Below are positions 7,506 through 15,617 of a stretch of 32,772 nt of DNA, piece after piece. The position numbers were made by a program, and so were the translations under genes. Positions within the stretch are counted from its first letter, which is position 1. Each line of letters opens with the position of its first letter. Source of the DNA: Pseudomonas fluorescens (lineage in GTDB: Bacteria > Pseudomonadota > Gammaproteobacteria > Pseudomonadales > Pseudomonadaceae); contig NZ_CABVGX010000058.1 in the NCBI RefSeq assembly GCF_902497625.1, positions 1-32,772 on the forward strand, given 5' to 3'. The notes below the pieces were generated by a model. It made no database searches and had not been told where the DNA came from. It saw only the letters and a program-made list of their open reading frames with translations.

Positions 7506-8783
7506 TTAGTTGCAGGGCACCTTCCACAGCTGATCGAGTCGCGTGGTGTAGCTCTGGCTCATGATTTCCCGTCGCATCGCCCATTCCGGGTGGCTCGGCA
7601 CACTGGCAGTACGTAACGTGCCTCTGCCCCACCGGCCGTTGATTTGATCCAGCACTGCCATCACCCTTGTCGCCTCGGTGGCTTGCGAAGCTGCGAACAG
7701 ATCCTCCGTGTATTCGCCGGGCTGACACAGGTTCAGCAGCAACACTTCCGCCTTGCTGTATTTGAACCCCGGCCTGAACAACCGATCGAGTGCATCGACT
7801 GCCAACCGGGTCAGTAATCGCACATCATCCGTCGGATAAGGCAAATCGACCACCACCCCATTCGCGTACTTGGCTTCTTCCGGATTGAACATGCCGGTGC
7901 GAATGCTGACGCGGATCTTCCTGCACAACGAATTCTGCGCCCTGAGTTTTTCCGAGGCGCGCATCATGTAGGTCGCGACAGCTTCCTTGATGGGCGGCAA
8001 TTCCGAGAGGCGTCTGCCAAACATTCTGCTGCAGCAGATTTCCTGCTTCGGCGGGTCAGGTTCGTCCAGTTCAAGGCAGGCGGCACCGGCTAGCTCGCGA
8101 GCAGTCTTCTCGATGACAACGCTGAATTTTTTGCGCAATGTCCATGGATCTGCTTTGGCCAGGTCCATCGCGGTCTTGATCCCCATTGCATCCAGATGCA
8201 TCTTCATCCGTCGACCGACACCCCACACCTCGCTGACATCAGTGTTGCGCAGCACCCAGTCGCGTTTGACCACATCGCAAATGTTCACCACCCCACCGGT
8301 TTGCGCCTGCAGGCGCTTGGCCGTGTGATTGGCCAGTTTGGCCAGCGTTTTGGTGTGAGCAATGCCGACCCCGACCGGGATGCCGGTGCAACGCAGCACA
8401 TGGCTGCGAATCCGGCGACCAAGGCTGTCCAGATCGGCGATGCCGGTAAGATCGGCGAACGCCTCATCAATGCTGTAGACCTCTACAGCTGGCACCATCG
8501 ATTCGATCAGGCTCATCACGCGCTCGCTTATGTCGCCGTAGAGTGCGTAATTGGAAGAGAAAGGCACGATGCCGTGCTGCTTGAGCTTGTGCCTGACCTG
8601 GAAGTACGGCTCTCCCATTTTCACAAAGGGTTTGGCGTCATAGCTGCGCGCGATGATGCAGCCGTCATTATTGGAGAGCACCACGATGGGTACCTTCGCC
8701 AGATCGGGCCGAAACACCCGTTCGCAACTGGCGTAGAAACTGTTGCAATCAATCAGGCCAAACACCGCCGGGACTTCAGACAT
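7506..8783 (-). CDS. umuC: DNA polymerase V catalytic subunit UmuC (Y-family)
   Basis: 425 residues, the usual full length for UmuC/RulB. The N-terminal palm motif reads GLIDCNSFYASCERVF. The second catalytic motif is YSIDEAF (metal-binding Asp-Glu), and GVGIAHTKTLAKLAN with the HhH-like VWGVGRRM follow, then the little-finger and C-terminal regions. It carries out error-prone synthesis past lesions during the SOS response, together with cleaved UmuD'2 and RecA. Its ATG overlaps the umuD stop by eight bases, so the two are one translationally coupled operon under the LexA site at 9220–9235. No truncation is seen. Confidence 0.95.
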   Translation of the reverse strand: MSEVPAVFGLIDCNSFYASCERVFRPDLAKVPIVVLSNNDGCIIARSYDAKPFVKMGEPYFQVRHKLKQHGIVPFSSNYALYGDISERVMSLIESMVPAVEVYSIDEAFADLTGIADLDSLGRRIRSHVLRCTGIPVGVGIAHTKTLAKLANHTAKRLQAQTGGVVNICDVVKRDWVLRNTDVSEVWGVGRRMKMHLDAMGIKTAMDLAKADPWTLRKKFSVVIEKTARELAGAACLELDEPDPPKQEICCSRMFGRRLSELPPIKEAVATYMMRASEKLRAQNSLCRKIRVSIRTGMFNPEEAKYANGVVVDLPYPTDDVRLLTRLAVDALDRLFRPGFKYSKAEVLLLNLCQPGEYTEDLFAASQATEATRVMAVLDQINGRWGRGTLRTASVPSHPEWAMRREIMSQSYTTRLDQLWKVPCN

Positions 8784-9201
8784 GGCTGCGCACGCTGCTC
8801 GTCACCACGCCCCAAATCGTCAACTCGTCCCCTTCAAGCACGTAGCGCGGCGGATATTTGGGATTATCCGACAGCAGGATCACATCCTTCCCACGCAGGC
8901 AAAGGCGCTTGCACACCGGTTCATTATTCAGCAGAGCAATCACCACATTGCCGTGCACCGGCTCTATCGAGCGGTCAACAATCGCCAGATCGCCTTCATA
9001 GATGCCCGCCCCCTGCATGCTCTCCCCTGTGAGTGACACGAGATAGACATGCGGCGCCCGCACATTCAGCACCTCATCCAGCGATATCTGCGCCTCGATG
9101 TGATCTGCCGCCGGCGACGGAAAACCTGCCGGCACCCGAAACAGGCACAACGGCAACCTGAACCCGCCCTCGCTGATGGGACCTAGAATTGAGTAACTCA
9201 T
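8776..9201 (-). CDS. umuD: UmuD, LexA-like self-cleaving polymerase V subunit
   Basis: 141 residues from the chosen start. The S24 peptidase features are present: cleavage pair A25-G26, nucleophile S61 (GESM) and general base K98 (VCKRL). Each is offset by exactly one from E. coli UmuD (24/25, 60, 97). That match, and the LexA box ending only six bases from the earlier in-frame ATG at 9213, favour the ATG at 9201 over 9213. The cleavage site is Ala-Gly, as in LexA, instead of the Cys-Gly of E. coli UmuD. RecA-stimulated self-cleavage yields UmuD', which activates UmuC, encoded immediately downstream. Confidence 0.92.
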   Translation of the reverse strand: MSYSILGPISEGGFRLPLCLFRVPAGFPSPAADHIEAQISLDEVLNVRAPHVYLVSLTGESMQGAGIYEGDLAIVDRSIEPVHGNVVIALLNNEPVCKRLCLRGKDVILLSDNPKYPPRYVLEGDELTIWGVVTSSVRSHV

Positions 9202-9219
9202 GACGCGCGACATCCAATA

Positions 9220-9235
9220 CTGTACGAATATACAG
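9220..9235 (-). promoter_or_regulatory. LexA (SOS) operator of umuDC
   Basis: CTGTACGAATATACAG matches the CTGT-N8-ACAG consensus fully. It sits 18 bases before the chosen umuD start. On the coding strand it contains TATATT, a plausible -10, so bound LexA would block the promoter directly. Confidence 0.9.
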
Positions 9236-9477
9236 TTAACGTCGTGATGGCGTTGCGGTCAAATTTTTGCAGGAAATATCGGATAGGTGGATGGGGAGAT
9301 TGCTGCAGGGGTGGGCGTCGGGGGCCGATGCTTGAGCTGGCCTGGGATGACATAATCCGCCTGTAAGCGGTGACGGCTGGTTGCCTCAAGCTGACTGGGC
9401 ATAATTCAACCGAGGCAACGTCCCCGTAGCCAGTGGTAGCCATACAGAGCGATCCCTTTGCGCGCGTGCATTCCTGA

Positions 9478-9483
9478 TAAACT
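9478..9483 (+). promoter_or_regulatory. Candidate extended -10 for dusA
   Basis: TAAACT is preceded by TGA, giving a TGN extended -10, and lies 31 bases before the dusA ATG. No good -35 hexamer is seen at normal spacing. The rest of the 9236–9514 intergenic region shows nothing else recognisable. Confidence 0.4.
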
Positions 9484-9514
9484 ACGCCCCTCGCCTCGCT
9501 GACTCAGATTCCCA

Positions 9515-10501
9515 ATGTCTCTACACGCTGCCCCGCTGTCCCGCCGTTTCTCCGTCGCCCCCATGATGGATTGGACCGACCGTCACTGCCGTTTCTTCCT
9601 GCGCCTGCTCTCCAAACACGCCCTGCTCTACACCGAAATGGTCACCACTGGCGCGCTGCTCAATGGCGACCACGAGCGTTTCCTGCGGCATAACGAGGCC
9701 GAACACCCGCTCGCGCTGCAGCTCGGTGGCAGTGTGCCGCTGGATTTGGCTGCCTGCGCGCGGATGGCGCAGGAGCACGGCTATGACGAGGTGAACCTCA
9801 ACGTTGGTTGCCCCAGTGATCGGGTGCAGAACAATATGATCGGCGCGGTACTGATGGGGCACCCGCAGCTGGTTGCCGATTGCGTGAAGGCGATGCGCGA
9901 TGCGGTATCGATCCCGGTGACGGTGAAGCATCGCATCGGGATCAACGGGCGCGACAGTTATGCCGAGCTGTGTGATTTCGTCGGCACCGTTCGTGAAGCC
10001 GGCTGCACCAGTTTTACCGTGCATGCGCGGATTGCGATTCTGGAGGGGTTGTCGCCCAAGGAAAACCGTGATATTCCGCCTCTGCGTTACGACGTCGCGG
10101 CGCAATTGAAGGCTGACTTTCCTGATCTGGAAATCATCCTCAACGGTGGGATCAAGACGCTGGACGCCTGTCACGAACACTTGCAGATATTCGATGGCGT
10201 GATGCTGGGTCGCGAGGCCTATCACAATCCCTACATCATGGCTGAGGTGGATCAGCAGGTGTTCGGCAGCACCGCGCCGGTCATCAGCCGCGCCGAAGCG
10301 CTGGCGCAGTTGCGGCCTTATATAGCCGCCCACATCGATGCCGGCGGTTCGATGCATCACATCACCCGGCATGTGTTGGGGCTGGGGACCGGGTTTCCCG
10401 GGGCGCGAAAATTTCGCCAGTTGTTGTCGGTGGACATTCACAAATCCAAAGACCCTCTGGCGTTGCTGGATCAGGCCGCCATATTGCTCGAAGGACGTTA
10501 A
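9515..10501 (+). CDS. dusA: tRNA-dihydrouridine(20/20a) synthase DusA
   Basis: 328 residues, normal for DusA. This FMN enzyme reduces uridines 20 and 20a in the tRNA D-loop with NADPH. Visible family signatures are VAPMMDWTDRHCR at the N-terminus, the catalytic loop NVGCPSDRVQ with C99, VTVKHRIG, FTVHAR, LNGGI and the flavin-phosphate region GVMLGREAYHNP. The start at 9515 gives the standard N-terminus. It is monocistronic with a hairpin just after the stop. The 5' end of dusA is a known integration target of some mobile elements, but no integrase or att duplication is present here. Confidence 0.96.
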   Translation: MSLHAAPLSRRFSVAPMMDWTDRHCRFFLRLLSKHALLYTEMVTTGALLNGDHERFLRHNEAEHPLALQLGGSVPLDLAACARMAQEHGYDEVNLNVGCPSDRVQNNMIGAVLMGHPQLVADCVKAMRDAVSIPVTVKHRIGINGRDSYAELCDFVGTVREAGCTSFTVHARIAILEGLSPKENRDIPPLRYDVAAQLKADFPDLEIILNGGIKTLDACHEHLQIFDGVMLGREAYHNPYIMAEVDQQVFGSTAPVISRAEALAQLRPYIAAHIDAGGSMHHITRHVLGLGTGFPGARKFRQLLSVDIHKSKDPLALLDQAAILLEGR

Positions 10502-10508
10502 TCAATTT

Positions 10509-10532
10509 GCGGTGACCGCTGGCGATCACCGC
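10509..10532 (+). terminator. Hairpin directly after dusA, weak terminator
   Basis: GCGGTGACC and GATCACCGC pair with one mismatch around a short loop, starting eight bases after the dusA stop. No run of T follows, so intrinsic termination is uncertain. Confidence 0.4.
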
Positions 10533-10699
10533 GGTTGAACCTGTGGCGTCTTTCGGCATCGAACAATCGATAGCGCGCCCCGCCTTTCAAACAGCCCTTC
10601 TGCGGTTGTTGCCATCGGGGCCACCGATACACGTACACACCCTTGAGCGGCCGCAAGCGCTCGGGTAATGTCAACAGACCCATAGGATAGAGCACGCCC

Positions 10700-11626
10700 A
10701 TGACTTCCAAGCTGGAACAACTCAAGCAAATGACCACCGTGGTTGCCGACACCGGCGACTTCGAAGCGATCGCTCGGGTCAAACCTGTCGACGCTACTAC
10801 CAACCCTTCCCTATTGCTGAAAGCAGCCGCCATCACCGGTTACGCCGAGTTGCTCGACGCGTGCGTCAGCGACTGCAAGGGTGATGTGGGGCTTGCCAGC
10901 GACCGTTTTGGTGTCGCGGTCGGGCAGGAAATCCTGAAGGTGATTCCTGGCCGTATTTCCACTGAGGTGGACGCGCGGCTGTCGTTCGACACGGACGCCG
11001 TGTTGAAGCGCGCGCACCGTCTGATCGAGCTGTACGACAAGGCCGGCATCGGCCGTGACCGCGTGCTGATCAAGATCGCCTCCACCTGGGAAGGTATCCG
11101 TGCAGCCGAGATTCTGGAAAAAGAAGGCATCCAGACCAACCTTACCCTGCTGTTCTCGTTTGCTCAGGCAGCGGCCTGTGCCGATGCGGGCGTGTTCCTG
11201 ATTTCGCCATTCGTGGGCCGCATCTACGATTGGTACAAAAAAGCCAACGGCAACGACTACACCGGTTCGGATGATCCGGGCGTACAGTCGGTAACGCGTA
11301 TCTACAACTACTACAAGGCCAATGACTACAAGACCGTGGTCATGGGTGCGAGCTTCCGCAACCTCAACCAGATCGAGCAACTGGCTGGCTGCGACCGTTT
11401 AACCATCAGCCCGGACCTGATCGACAAACTGGCAGCCGACACTGGCAAGCTGGAGCGAAAGTTGACCCCTGGCCATGCCGGTGAAGCGCGTTTGAGCCTG
11501 AACGAAGCCCAGTTCCGCTGGTTGTCCAACGAGGATGCGATGGCGACCGAGAAGCTGGCTGAGGGCATCCGTCAGTTTGCTCGCGACCAGGAGAAGCTTG
11601 AGGCGCTGTTGCAGGCCAAGTTGTGA
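10700..11626 (+). CDS. tal: Transaldolase (TalB type)
   Basis: 308 residues. It moves a dihydroxyacetone unit between sugar phosphates in the non-oxidative pentose phosphate pathway. Signatures are VDATTNPSLL at the N-terminus, the Schiff-base lysine K125 in RVLIKIASTWEG, and the C-terminal TISPDL region. This length and motif set is the classical subfamily 1 (TalA/TalB), not the short MipB/TalC type. An AGGATAGAG ribosome binding site precedes the ATG. It is followed by a strong terminator and faces the convergent rssC gene. Confidence 0.96.
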   Translation: MTSKLEQLKQMTTVVADTGDFEAIARVKPVDATTNPSLLLKAAAITGYAELLDACVSDCKGDVGLASDRFGVAVGQEILKVIPGRISTEVDARLSFDTDAVLKRAHRLIELYDKAGIGRDRVLIKIASTWEGIRAAEILEKEGIQTNLTLLFSFAQAAACADAGVFLISPFVGRIYDWYKKANGNDYTGSDDPGVQSVTRIYNYYKANDYKTVVMGASFRNLNQIEQLAGCDRLTISPDLIDKLAADTGKLERKLTPGHAGEARLSLNEAQFRWLSNEDAMATEKLAEGIRQFARDQEKLEALLQAKL

Positions 11627-11645
11627 TTTGATTCAGCGATAATGC

Positions 11646-11681
11646 AAAAAGGGCGAACCCTGGTAGGTTCGCCCTTTTTTA
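11646..11681. terminator. Bidirectional terminator between tal and rssC
   Basis: GGGCGAACC (11651–11659) pairs with GGTTCGCCC (11666–11674), with A-run on the left and T-run on the right, serving both convergent transcripts. Confidence 0.9.
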
Positions 11682-11698
11682 TGCGTCGATCACAGGAG

Positions 11699-12181
11699 TC
11701 AATGCCGCTCCAGCGCGTTCACCAGGTCATGAAACGCTTCCCGATTGGAGTCGTTCAGGCCCATGAGGATCTTGTGCGCCTCAAGCACCTTGATCCGCAC
11801 CACCTCCTCCGACTGATCCTGGTCAGGCAGGTCCGTCAGGCACTCCGGGCACGGGATCGGACGATCAACGATGTTGAACACCTGTTCGAAACCCATGGAC
11901 TGCAGCAGACGCGTGATGTCTTCATGGGTGGTGACCACGGTCGGCAGCAAACCGACCTTTTGCCGCGACAGGATCGACAGTTTGGCCAGCAGGCCAAGGG
12001 TGGTGCTGTCGATGCTGCGGGTCTCGGTCAGGTCGATCACGATCGCGTTGAAGTTCAACGCCGTGAAGATCCGCTCAATAGTCGCATCCAACGCCGAACA
12101 CAGGGTCAGGCGAACTTCACCGACGAACTTCAGGACGAAGGTGCCGTCCTGCTCGGCGAACTGGATTCTACCGGTACTCAT
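11699..12181 (-). CDS. rssC: STAS anti-sigma-factor antagonist RssC-like, with C-terminal extension
   Basis: 160 residues. The STAS domain spans about 1–105. The phosphorylatable region reads RSIDSTTLGLL, where S59 aligns with the regulatory serine of SpoIIAA. A 50-residue tail follows that is absent from minimal STAS proteins and contains CPEC and acidic stretches. Its start overlaps the rssB stop by four bases (ATGA), so it is translated with the PP2C-type phosphatase, which is the likely enzyme that removes phosphate from it. In Pseudomonas this pair is linked to control of sigma-S level or activity. The kinase that phosphorylates it is not nearby. Confidence 0.85.
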   Translation of the reverse strand: MSTGRIQFAEQDGTFVLKFVGEVRLTLCSALDATIERIFTALNFNAIVIDLTETRSIDSTTLGLLAKLSILSRQKVGLLPTVVTTHEDITRLLQSMGFEQVFNIVDRPIPCPECLTDLPDQDQSEEVVRIKVLEAHKILMGLNDSNREAFHDLVNALERH

Positions 12182-13362
12182 TGAAGATTCCTGCTCAACA
12201 CCATCAGGGCGATATCATCCGGCATCTCCCCCAGCGTGGCCAATCCAAAAACCTGACGCAACCCATCCAGGGTGCCGCCCGCAGCCTTGACCCGCTGGGG
12301 CAACGCCGCTTCTTTCTCTTTAAGTGTGGGTTCTGACAAGAGATCCAGAATGCCGTCCGACATCAGCGTCAGGCTGAACGTCGGCGGCAATTCGAGCACG
12401 TGATCCTCGTAGGTCGCCTCGTTGAAGAGACCGACTGGCAGACCGCGCCCTTCCAGATACCGAACACTGTCTGGCGTGTACAACACAGGCAACGGCAAAT
12501 GACCACCGATGCTATAGGTCAACAAACCTGTCTCCTCGTCGATGACTCCACCGACCATTGTGACGTGTTTACCCAGCTTACAACTGATCAGGCCCCGGTT
12601 GATATGACCAAGGACTTGCGAAGGCTTGAATTCCGGCAATGTGCCGCTACGTTTGGATTCGAACAACAAACGCGTGGTCATGAATTTCAACAATACGGTA
12701 ACGAAGGCCGAAGAGGCACCGTGGCCGGAGACATCCGCCAGATAGAACGCAACCCGGCGTTCGTCGACGCGGAAATAGTCGACGAAATCCCCTGACAGGT
12801 ACAACGACGGGATGATCTGGTGAGCAAACTGGAACTCGTCGATGCTCCACGGGCTGATCGGGAGCATGTTCATCTGCACCTGACGACCTGCATTCTGGTC
12901 TTCCTGCAGCAGGTTCAGGCTGGCTTCGAGTTCACGATTGGCCCTTTCCAGCTTCTCGCGGTAACGCTGGTTTTCCAGCAACAGACGCGCGCGATCCAGG
13001 GCCCGACGCACAGAGTGCTCGAGCACCGCCAGATCTTCGAGCGGCTTGATCAGGTAATCGGCAGCGCCCAGGCGCAAGGCTTCCACCGCATCATTCATCA
13101 CGCCGGCACCGGACACTACGATGACCGGGGTCTGCGGTGAAAGCTCAGTGACCTGGCGGATGAGTTCGAGCCCGCCCATCTGCGGCATGCGCAGATCGCA
13201 GATGACCAGATCGGGCTTGTCCTGCTCGAATACCTGAAGACCCTGCTGGCCATTGCTGGCCTGCAAGACGCTGAAACCACTGTCGTCCAAATAGGCGGCG
13301 AGACTCGCGCGCACTACTTCGTCATCATCGATTATCAGCAGCGTGGCACTGGTTTTTGGCAT
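12178..13362 (-). CDS. rssB: Response regulator with PP2C/SpoIIE phosphatase domain (RssB)
   Basis: 394 residues. Receiver domain at about 6–120 with phospho-acceptor D56 and the acidic IDDDE patch. A coiled-coil linker follows at about 125–160, then a PP2C-like SpoIIE domain to the end. Metal-binding motifs are intact: SGDFVDYF, DVSGHG, SDGILD and DDIAL. E. coli RssB has a degenerate phosphatase domain and works as a ClpXP adaptor for sigma-S; here the intact residues suggest real phosphatase activity toward the STAS protein encoded next. It is the first gene of the rssB-rssC operon. The start codon lacks a strong ribosome binding site but gives the standard receiver N-terminus. Confidence 0.88.
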   Translation of the reverse strand: MPKTSATLLIIDDDEVVRASLAAYLDDSGFSVLQASNGQQGLQVFEQDKPDLVICDLRMPQMGGLELIRQVTELSPQTPVIVVSGAGVMNDAVEALRLGAADYLIKPLEDLAVLEHSVRRALDRARLLLENQRYREKLERANRELEASLNLLQEDQNAGRQVQMNMLPISPWSIDEFQFAHQIIPSLYLSGDFVDYFRVDERRVAFYLADVSGHGASSAFVTVLLKFMTTRLLFESKRSGTLPEFKPSQVLGHINRGLISCKLGKHVTMVGGVIDEETGLLTYSIGGHLPLPVLYTPDSVRYLEGRGLPVGLFNEATYEDHVLELPPTFSLTLMSDGILDLLSEPTLKEKEAALPQRVKAAGGTLDGLRQVFGLATLGEMPDDIALMVLSRNLQ

Positions 13363-13570
13363 GTGGGCAAACGGCGCCAGAATTAGGTTGGCGTAGCGGG
13401 CCGGGTAAATGACCCGGCACAGACTACTGGATTCGCTTTCTAGCCTCTCTAACGCATTGCTTTCGAGCAGTTGCCCGTTTTGCAGAACTATCAGAGGTGC
13501 CCTTCTAAGGCGCAGACGGTACTCCCATCCGCGGGGCGTTTCAAGCTCACGCCGATCGTCGCTTGACGTC

Positions 13571-13600
13571 TTTACTTGTCAAATGACCGGGAGTTATAAG
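13571..13600 (+). promoter_or_regulatory. Candidate promoter of the PilZ gene
   Basis: TTTACT (13571–13576) and TATAAG (13595–13600) are separated by 18 bases and lie 39 bases before the chosen start codon. The remaining intergenic sequence from 13363 shows nothing recognisable. Confidence 0.4.
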
Positions 13601-13638
13601 AACACACAAATCCGTAACTCAATGGAAGGATGAAGCCC

Positions 13639-13938
13639 ATGCCTCAAAGCGATCGGGACTACAGCGAAAAGCGTGATTTCATCCGCATGCAGATTGATGC
13701 GGATGTGGCGCTGATTCACGAGGGTGACGAGGTTGCAGCCGTCTGCATCGACCTTTCCAGCAGCGGCATGCAAGTGCAGGCGCCACAATCGTTCAAGGTC
13801 GGCGACCGCATCAACGTGCGCATCGAGTCGGATCACGCGGCGTTGAAAGGCCTGGAAGCCGACACCGAAGTGGTATGGGTTAAAGATCAGGACGGTGGCA
13901 GTCAGAAACTCGGGCTTACAATCCTGAGAATGAAATAA
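13639..13938 (+). CDS. Single-domain PilZ c-di-GMP-binding protein
   Basis: 99 residues, one PilZ domain and nothing else. The two c-di-GMP-binding motifs are intact: R12-D-F-I-R16 (RxxxR) and D38-L-S-S-S-G43 (DxSxxG). The GGAAGGA ribosome binding site overlaps an upstream in-frame ATG (13630), so translation must start at the second ATG at 13639, eight bases downstream. It probably binds c-di-GMP and passes the signal to an unidentified partner by protein contact. It is monocistronic, divergent from rssB and convergent with mlaA. A diguanylate cyclase lies at the left end of the window, but no link is shown. Confidence 0.9.
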   Translation: MPQSDRDYSEKRDFIRMQIDADVALIHEGDEVAAVCIDLSSSGMQVQAPQSFKVGDRINVRIESDHAALKGLEADTEVVWVKDQDGGSQKLGLTILRMK

Positions 13939-13955
13939 GCAGTTTCCCAAAAGCG

Positions 13956-13979
13956 GAAGGCGGCCCATAGGCCGCCTTC
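13956..13979. terminator. Terminator between pilZ and mlaA
   Basis: A perfect 10-bp stem, GAAGGCGGCC/GGCCGCCTTC, around CATA. It is followed by only short T-runs on each strand, but its position between convergent genes supports termination. Confidence 0.75.
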
Positions 13980-13998
13980 TCGGGTTCATCAATCGAGA

Positions 13999-14688
13999 TC
14001 AGAAATCGTCTTCGACCTGACCATCCTTGACCTTGAATTCGCGATTCTGCAGGTAGGCGTTGCGAACGAAGATGTACTTGTCGCCGCTGATCAGCTTCTC
14101 CGCCGACAACAGGCTGGCGCGGGTATCGACGATATTCAGTCCAAAGACCGAGTTACGCACCGGTACATCGTTGATGTAACGGTAAGGGCCGGTATAGCCG
14201 TCGACATATTTGGCCGGCGCATCACGCAAAGTGCTCGGACCCAACAGTGGCAGCACGACATACGGCCCGCTGCCTACACCCCAATAGCCCAGCGTCTGAC
14301 CGAAGTCTTCGTCGCTGCGGTTCAGGCCCATCTGGGTGCCGACATCAAAGAAGCCCAGCAGACCAAAGGTGGTATTGAAGATCAGGCGGGCCGTGTCGAC
14401 GCCTGCGGCCGCTGGCTTGGCCTGCATGACGTTGTTGGCAAGGTTGGTGACATCACCGACGTTGCGGAACATGTTGTGGATGCCATCTTCCAGAAACTGC
14501 GGAGTCACCCACTGATAACCCTGGGCCAGTGGTTTCAGCGCATAGGTGTCGAGCACATCGTTGAATTTGAATATCGGGCGGTTGAAGCTTTCCCAAGGGT
14601 CATCTTCCGTCGCCGCCTGAGCAGCGAACGGAACCAGCAGCACACTGGCGCACACAGAAAGCCGGGCTAGATGATTGCTCCAGCGCAT
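13999..14688 (-). CDS. mlaA: MlaA/VacJ family outer-membrane lipid-asymmetry protein
   Basis: 229 residues from the ATG at 14688, chosen because AGGAG lies eight bases upstream and a signal peptide begins there; the frame extends 29 codons further without support. The mature part carries the MlaA pattern DPWESFNRPIFKFN, IFNTTFGLLGFFDVG, and FGQTLGYWGVGSGPYVVLP with GPSTLRD. MlaA removes misplaced phospholipid from the outer leaflet and hands it to the Mla transport chain. The signal peptide ends in FAAQA and I see no lipobox Cys at the cleavage point, unlike the E. coli lipoprotein. It is monocistronic; mlaBCDEF are not in this window. Confidence 0.93.
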   Translation of the reverse strand: MRWSNHLARLSVCASVLLVPFAAQAATEDDPWESFNRPIFKFNDVLDTYALKPLAQGYQWVTPQFLEDGIHNMFRNVGDVTNLANNVMQAKPAAAGVDTARLIFNTTFGLLGFFDVGTQMGLNRSDEDFGQTLGYWGVGSGPYVVLPLLGPSTLRDAPAKYVDGYTGPYRYINDVPVRNSVFGLNIVDTRASLLSAEKLISGDKYIFVRNAYLQNREFKVKDGQVEDDF

Positions 14689-14745
14689 AGAAGAACTCCT
14701 AGGATTGTACTGGCCCCGGCACTTGGCCTGGGCGTTAAGCTGGCT

Positions 14746-14751
14746 AGTATA
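14746..14751 (-). promoter_or_regulatory. Candidate -10 of mlaA
   Basis: TATACT on the minus strand lies 58 bases before the mlaA start. No matching -35 is clear, so it could be a sigma-S or activator-dependent promoter. Confidence 0.38.
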
Positions 14752-14886
14752 AGACGGAAAAGCCGCTTTAGGCACTTATGTACGTGCCGGCCTGCAGATG
14801 ATTCGTCCGAATCAAGCGATTCATATCACTGTCATCCAACTGTCACTGACGCCGCTTAGGCTTGTGTTTATTTCAGGGACGTTGAT

Positions 14887-15507
14887 ATGTCGCACGCCGA
14901 AGCCTTGCCTCTCGCAGCACCCAGCCTGACTGCCGTCCTGTTCGGTCTCACGGGTTGCCTGGTGGATTTCGGCGCTCGCACGCGCCTGCAACAGCAGCAC
15001 TCTGCGCAAACCGCCAACGCCACACCGGGCGCCCTCGATAGCCTGCGCCGCTTGCAGCTTCAACAAATCCCCTGCGCCTGGCTGGACGAGCACGCGCTTG
15101 AGCTCAGTCATTCGCTTGCTGCTGGCTTGCCCACCTGGATCAAGCCATCGCAACACGCCGAAACGGTCAATCCATGGCCCGCACCGCATGCCTGCTGGCA
15201 GGCGCTGATGAACCTGGGCGTCGAACGTCTGGACGGCTGCGTGCTGGTCAGCGGCGAACCGCAACTGCTGCAATCGGGACTTAACGCCGGGCTATGGACG
15301 ATCGGCCTGGCCTCCTACGGTTCGCTCTGCGGACTGGCACCGAACGAATGGCAGGCGCTGGCCCCACAGGAGCGGGAAATGAAGCGCGGCAAGGCGACCA
15401 TGGATCTGTTCGCGCTGGGCGTTCATTCTGTGATCGACCATCTCGATGAGCTCGATAACTGCCTGGCCGACATCAGTTTGCGCCGCTTCAAAGGCGAAAA
15501 GCCCTGA
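14887..15507 (+). CDS. HAD-superfamily phosphonatase-like protein with lost catalytic residues
   Basis: 206 residues. The layout follows phosphonoacetaldehyde hydrolase: the N-terminal VLFGLTGCLVDFG corresponds to the nucleophile motif DxxGTxVDFG, and GLNAGLWTIGL with GSLCGL corresponds to the C-terminal metal-site region. At the nucleophile position (residue 20) there is Gly instead of Asp, and Cys24 replaces Thr. In the acidic metal motif, SGEP replaces the DD-containing sequence. Phosphatase or phosphonatase chemistry is therefore unlikely, and a binding or regulatory role is more plausible. The AGGGA ribosome binding site is well spaced, and there is no frameshift. It is separated by 110 bases from the DUF4404 gene, possibly in one transcript. 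Confidence 0.75.
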   Translation: MSHAEALPLAAPSLTAVLFGLTGCLVDFGARTRLQQQHSAQTANATPGALDSLRRLQLQQIPCAWLDEHALELSHSLAAGLPTWIKPSQHAETVNPWPAPHACWQALMNLGVERLDGCVLVSGEPQLLQSGLNAGLWTIGLASYGSLCGLAPNEWQALAPQEREMKRGKATMDLFALGVHSVIDHLDELDNCLADISLRRFKGEKP

Positions 15508-15554
15508 CCGGGATCATGCAGATCGGGCACGAGTGGATTAATCTAAAGCTCAGC

Positions 15555-15586
15555 CATAGACCTTTGGCGCGCTGCTGCGGTCTATG
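15555..15586. repeat. 8-bp dyad upstream of the DUF4404 gene
   Basis: CATAGACC and GGTCTATG are exact reverse complements separated by 16 bases. They lie 32 bases before the start codon of the DUF4404 gene and could form a leader hairpin. Function unknown. Confidence 0.4.
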
Positions 15587-15617
15587 CCAGTGCCTATCGA
15601 TTAAAAGGAAGAACGCC

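Noticed and set aside
9236..9514. Integrated element or att site at dusA
   Set aside because: dusA is intact, and no integrase gene or direct repeat of its 5' end is present.
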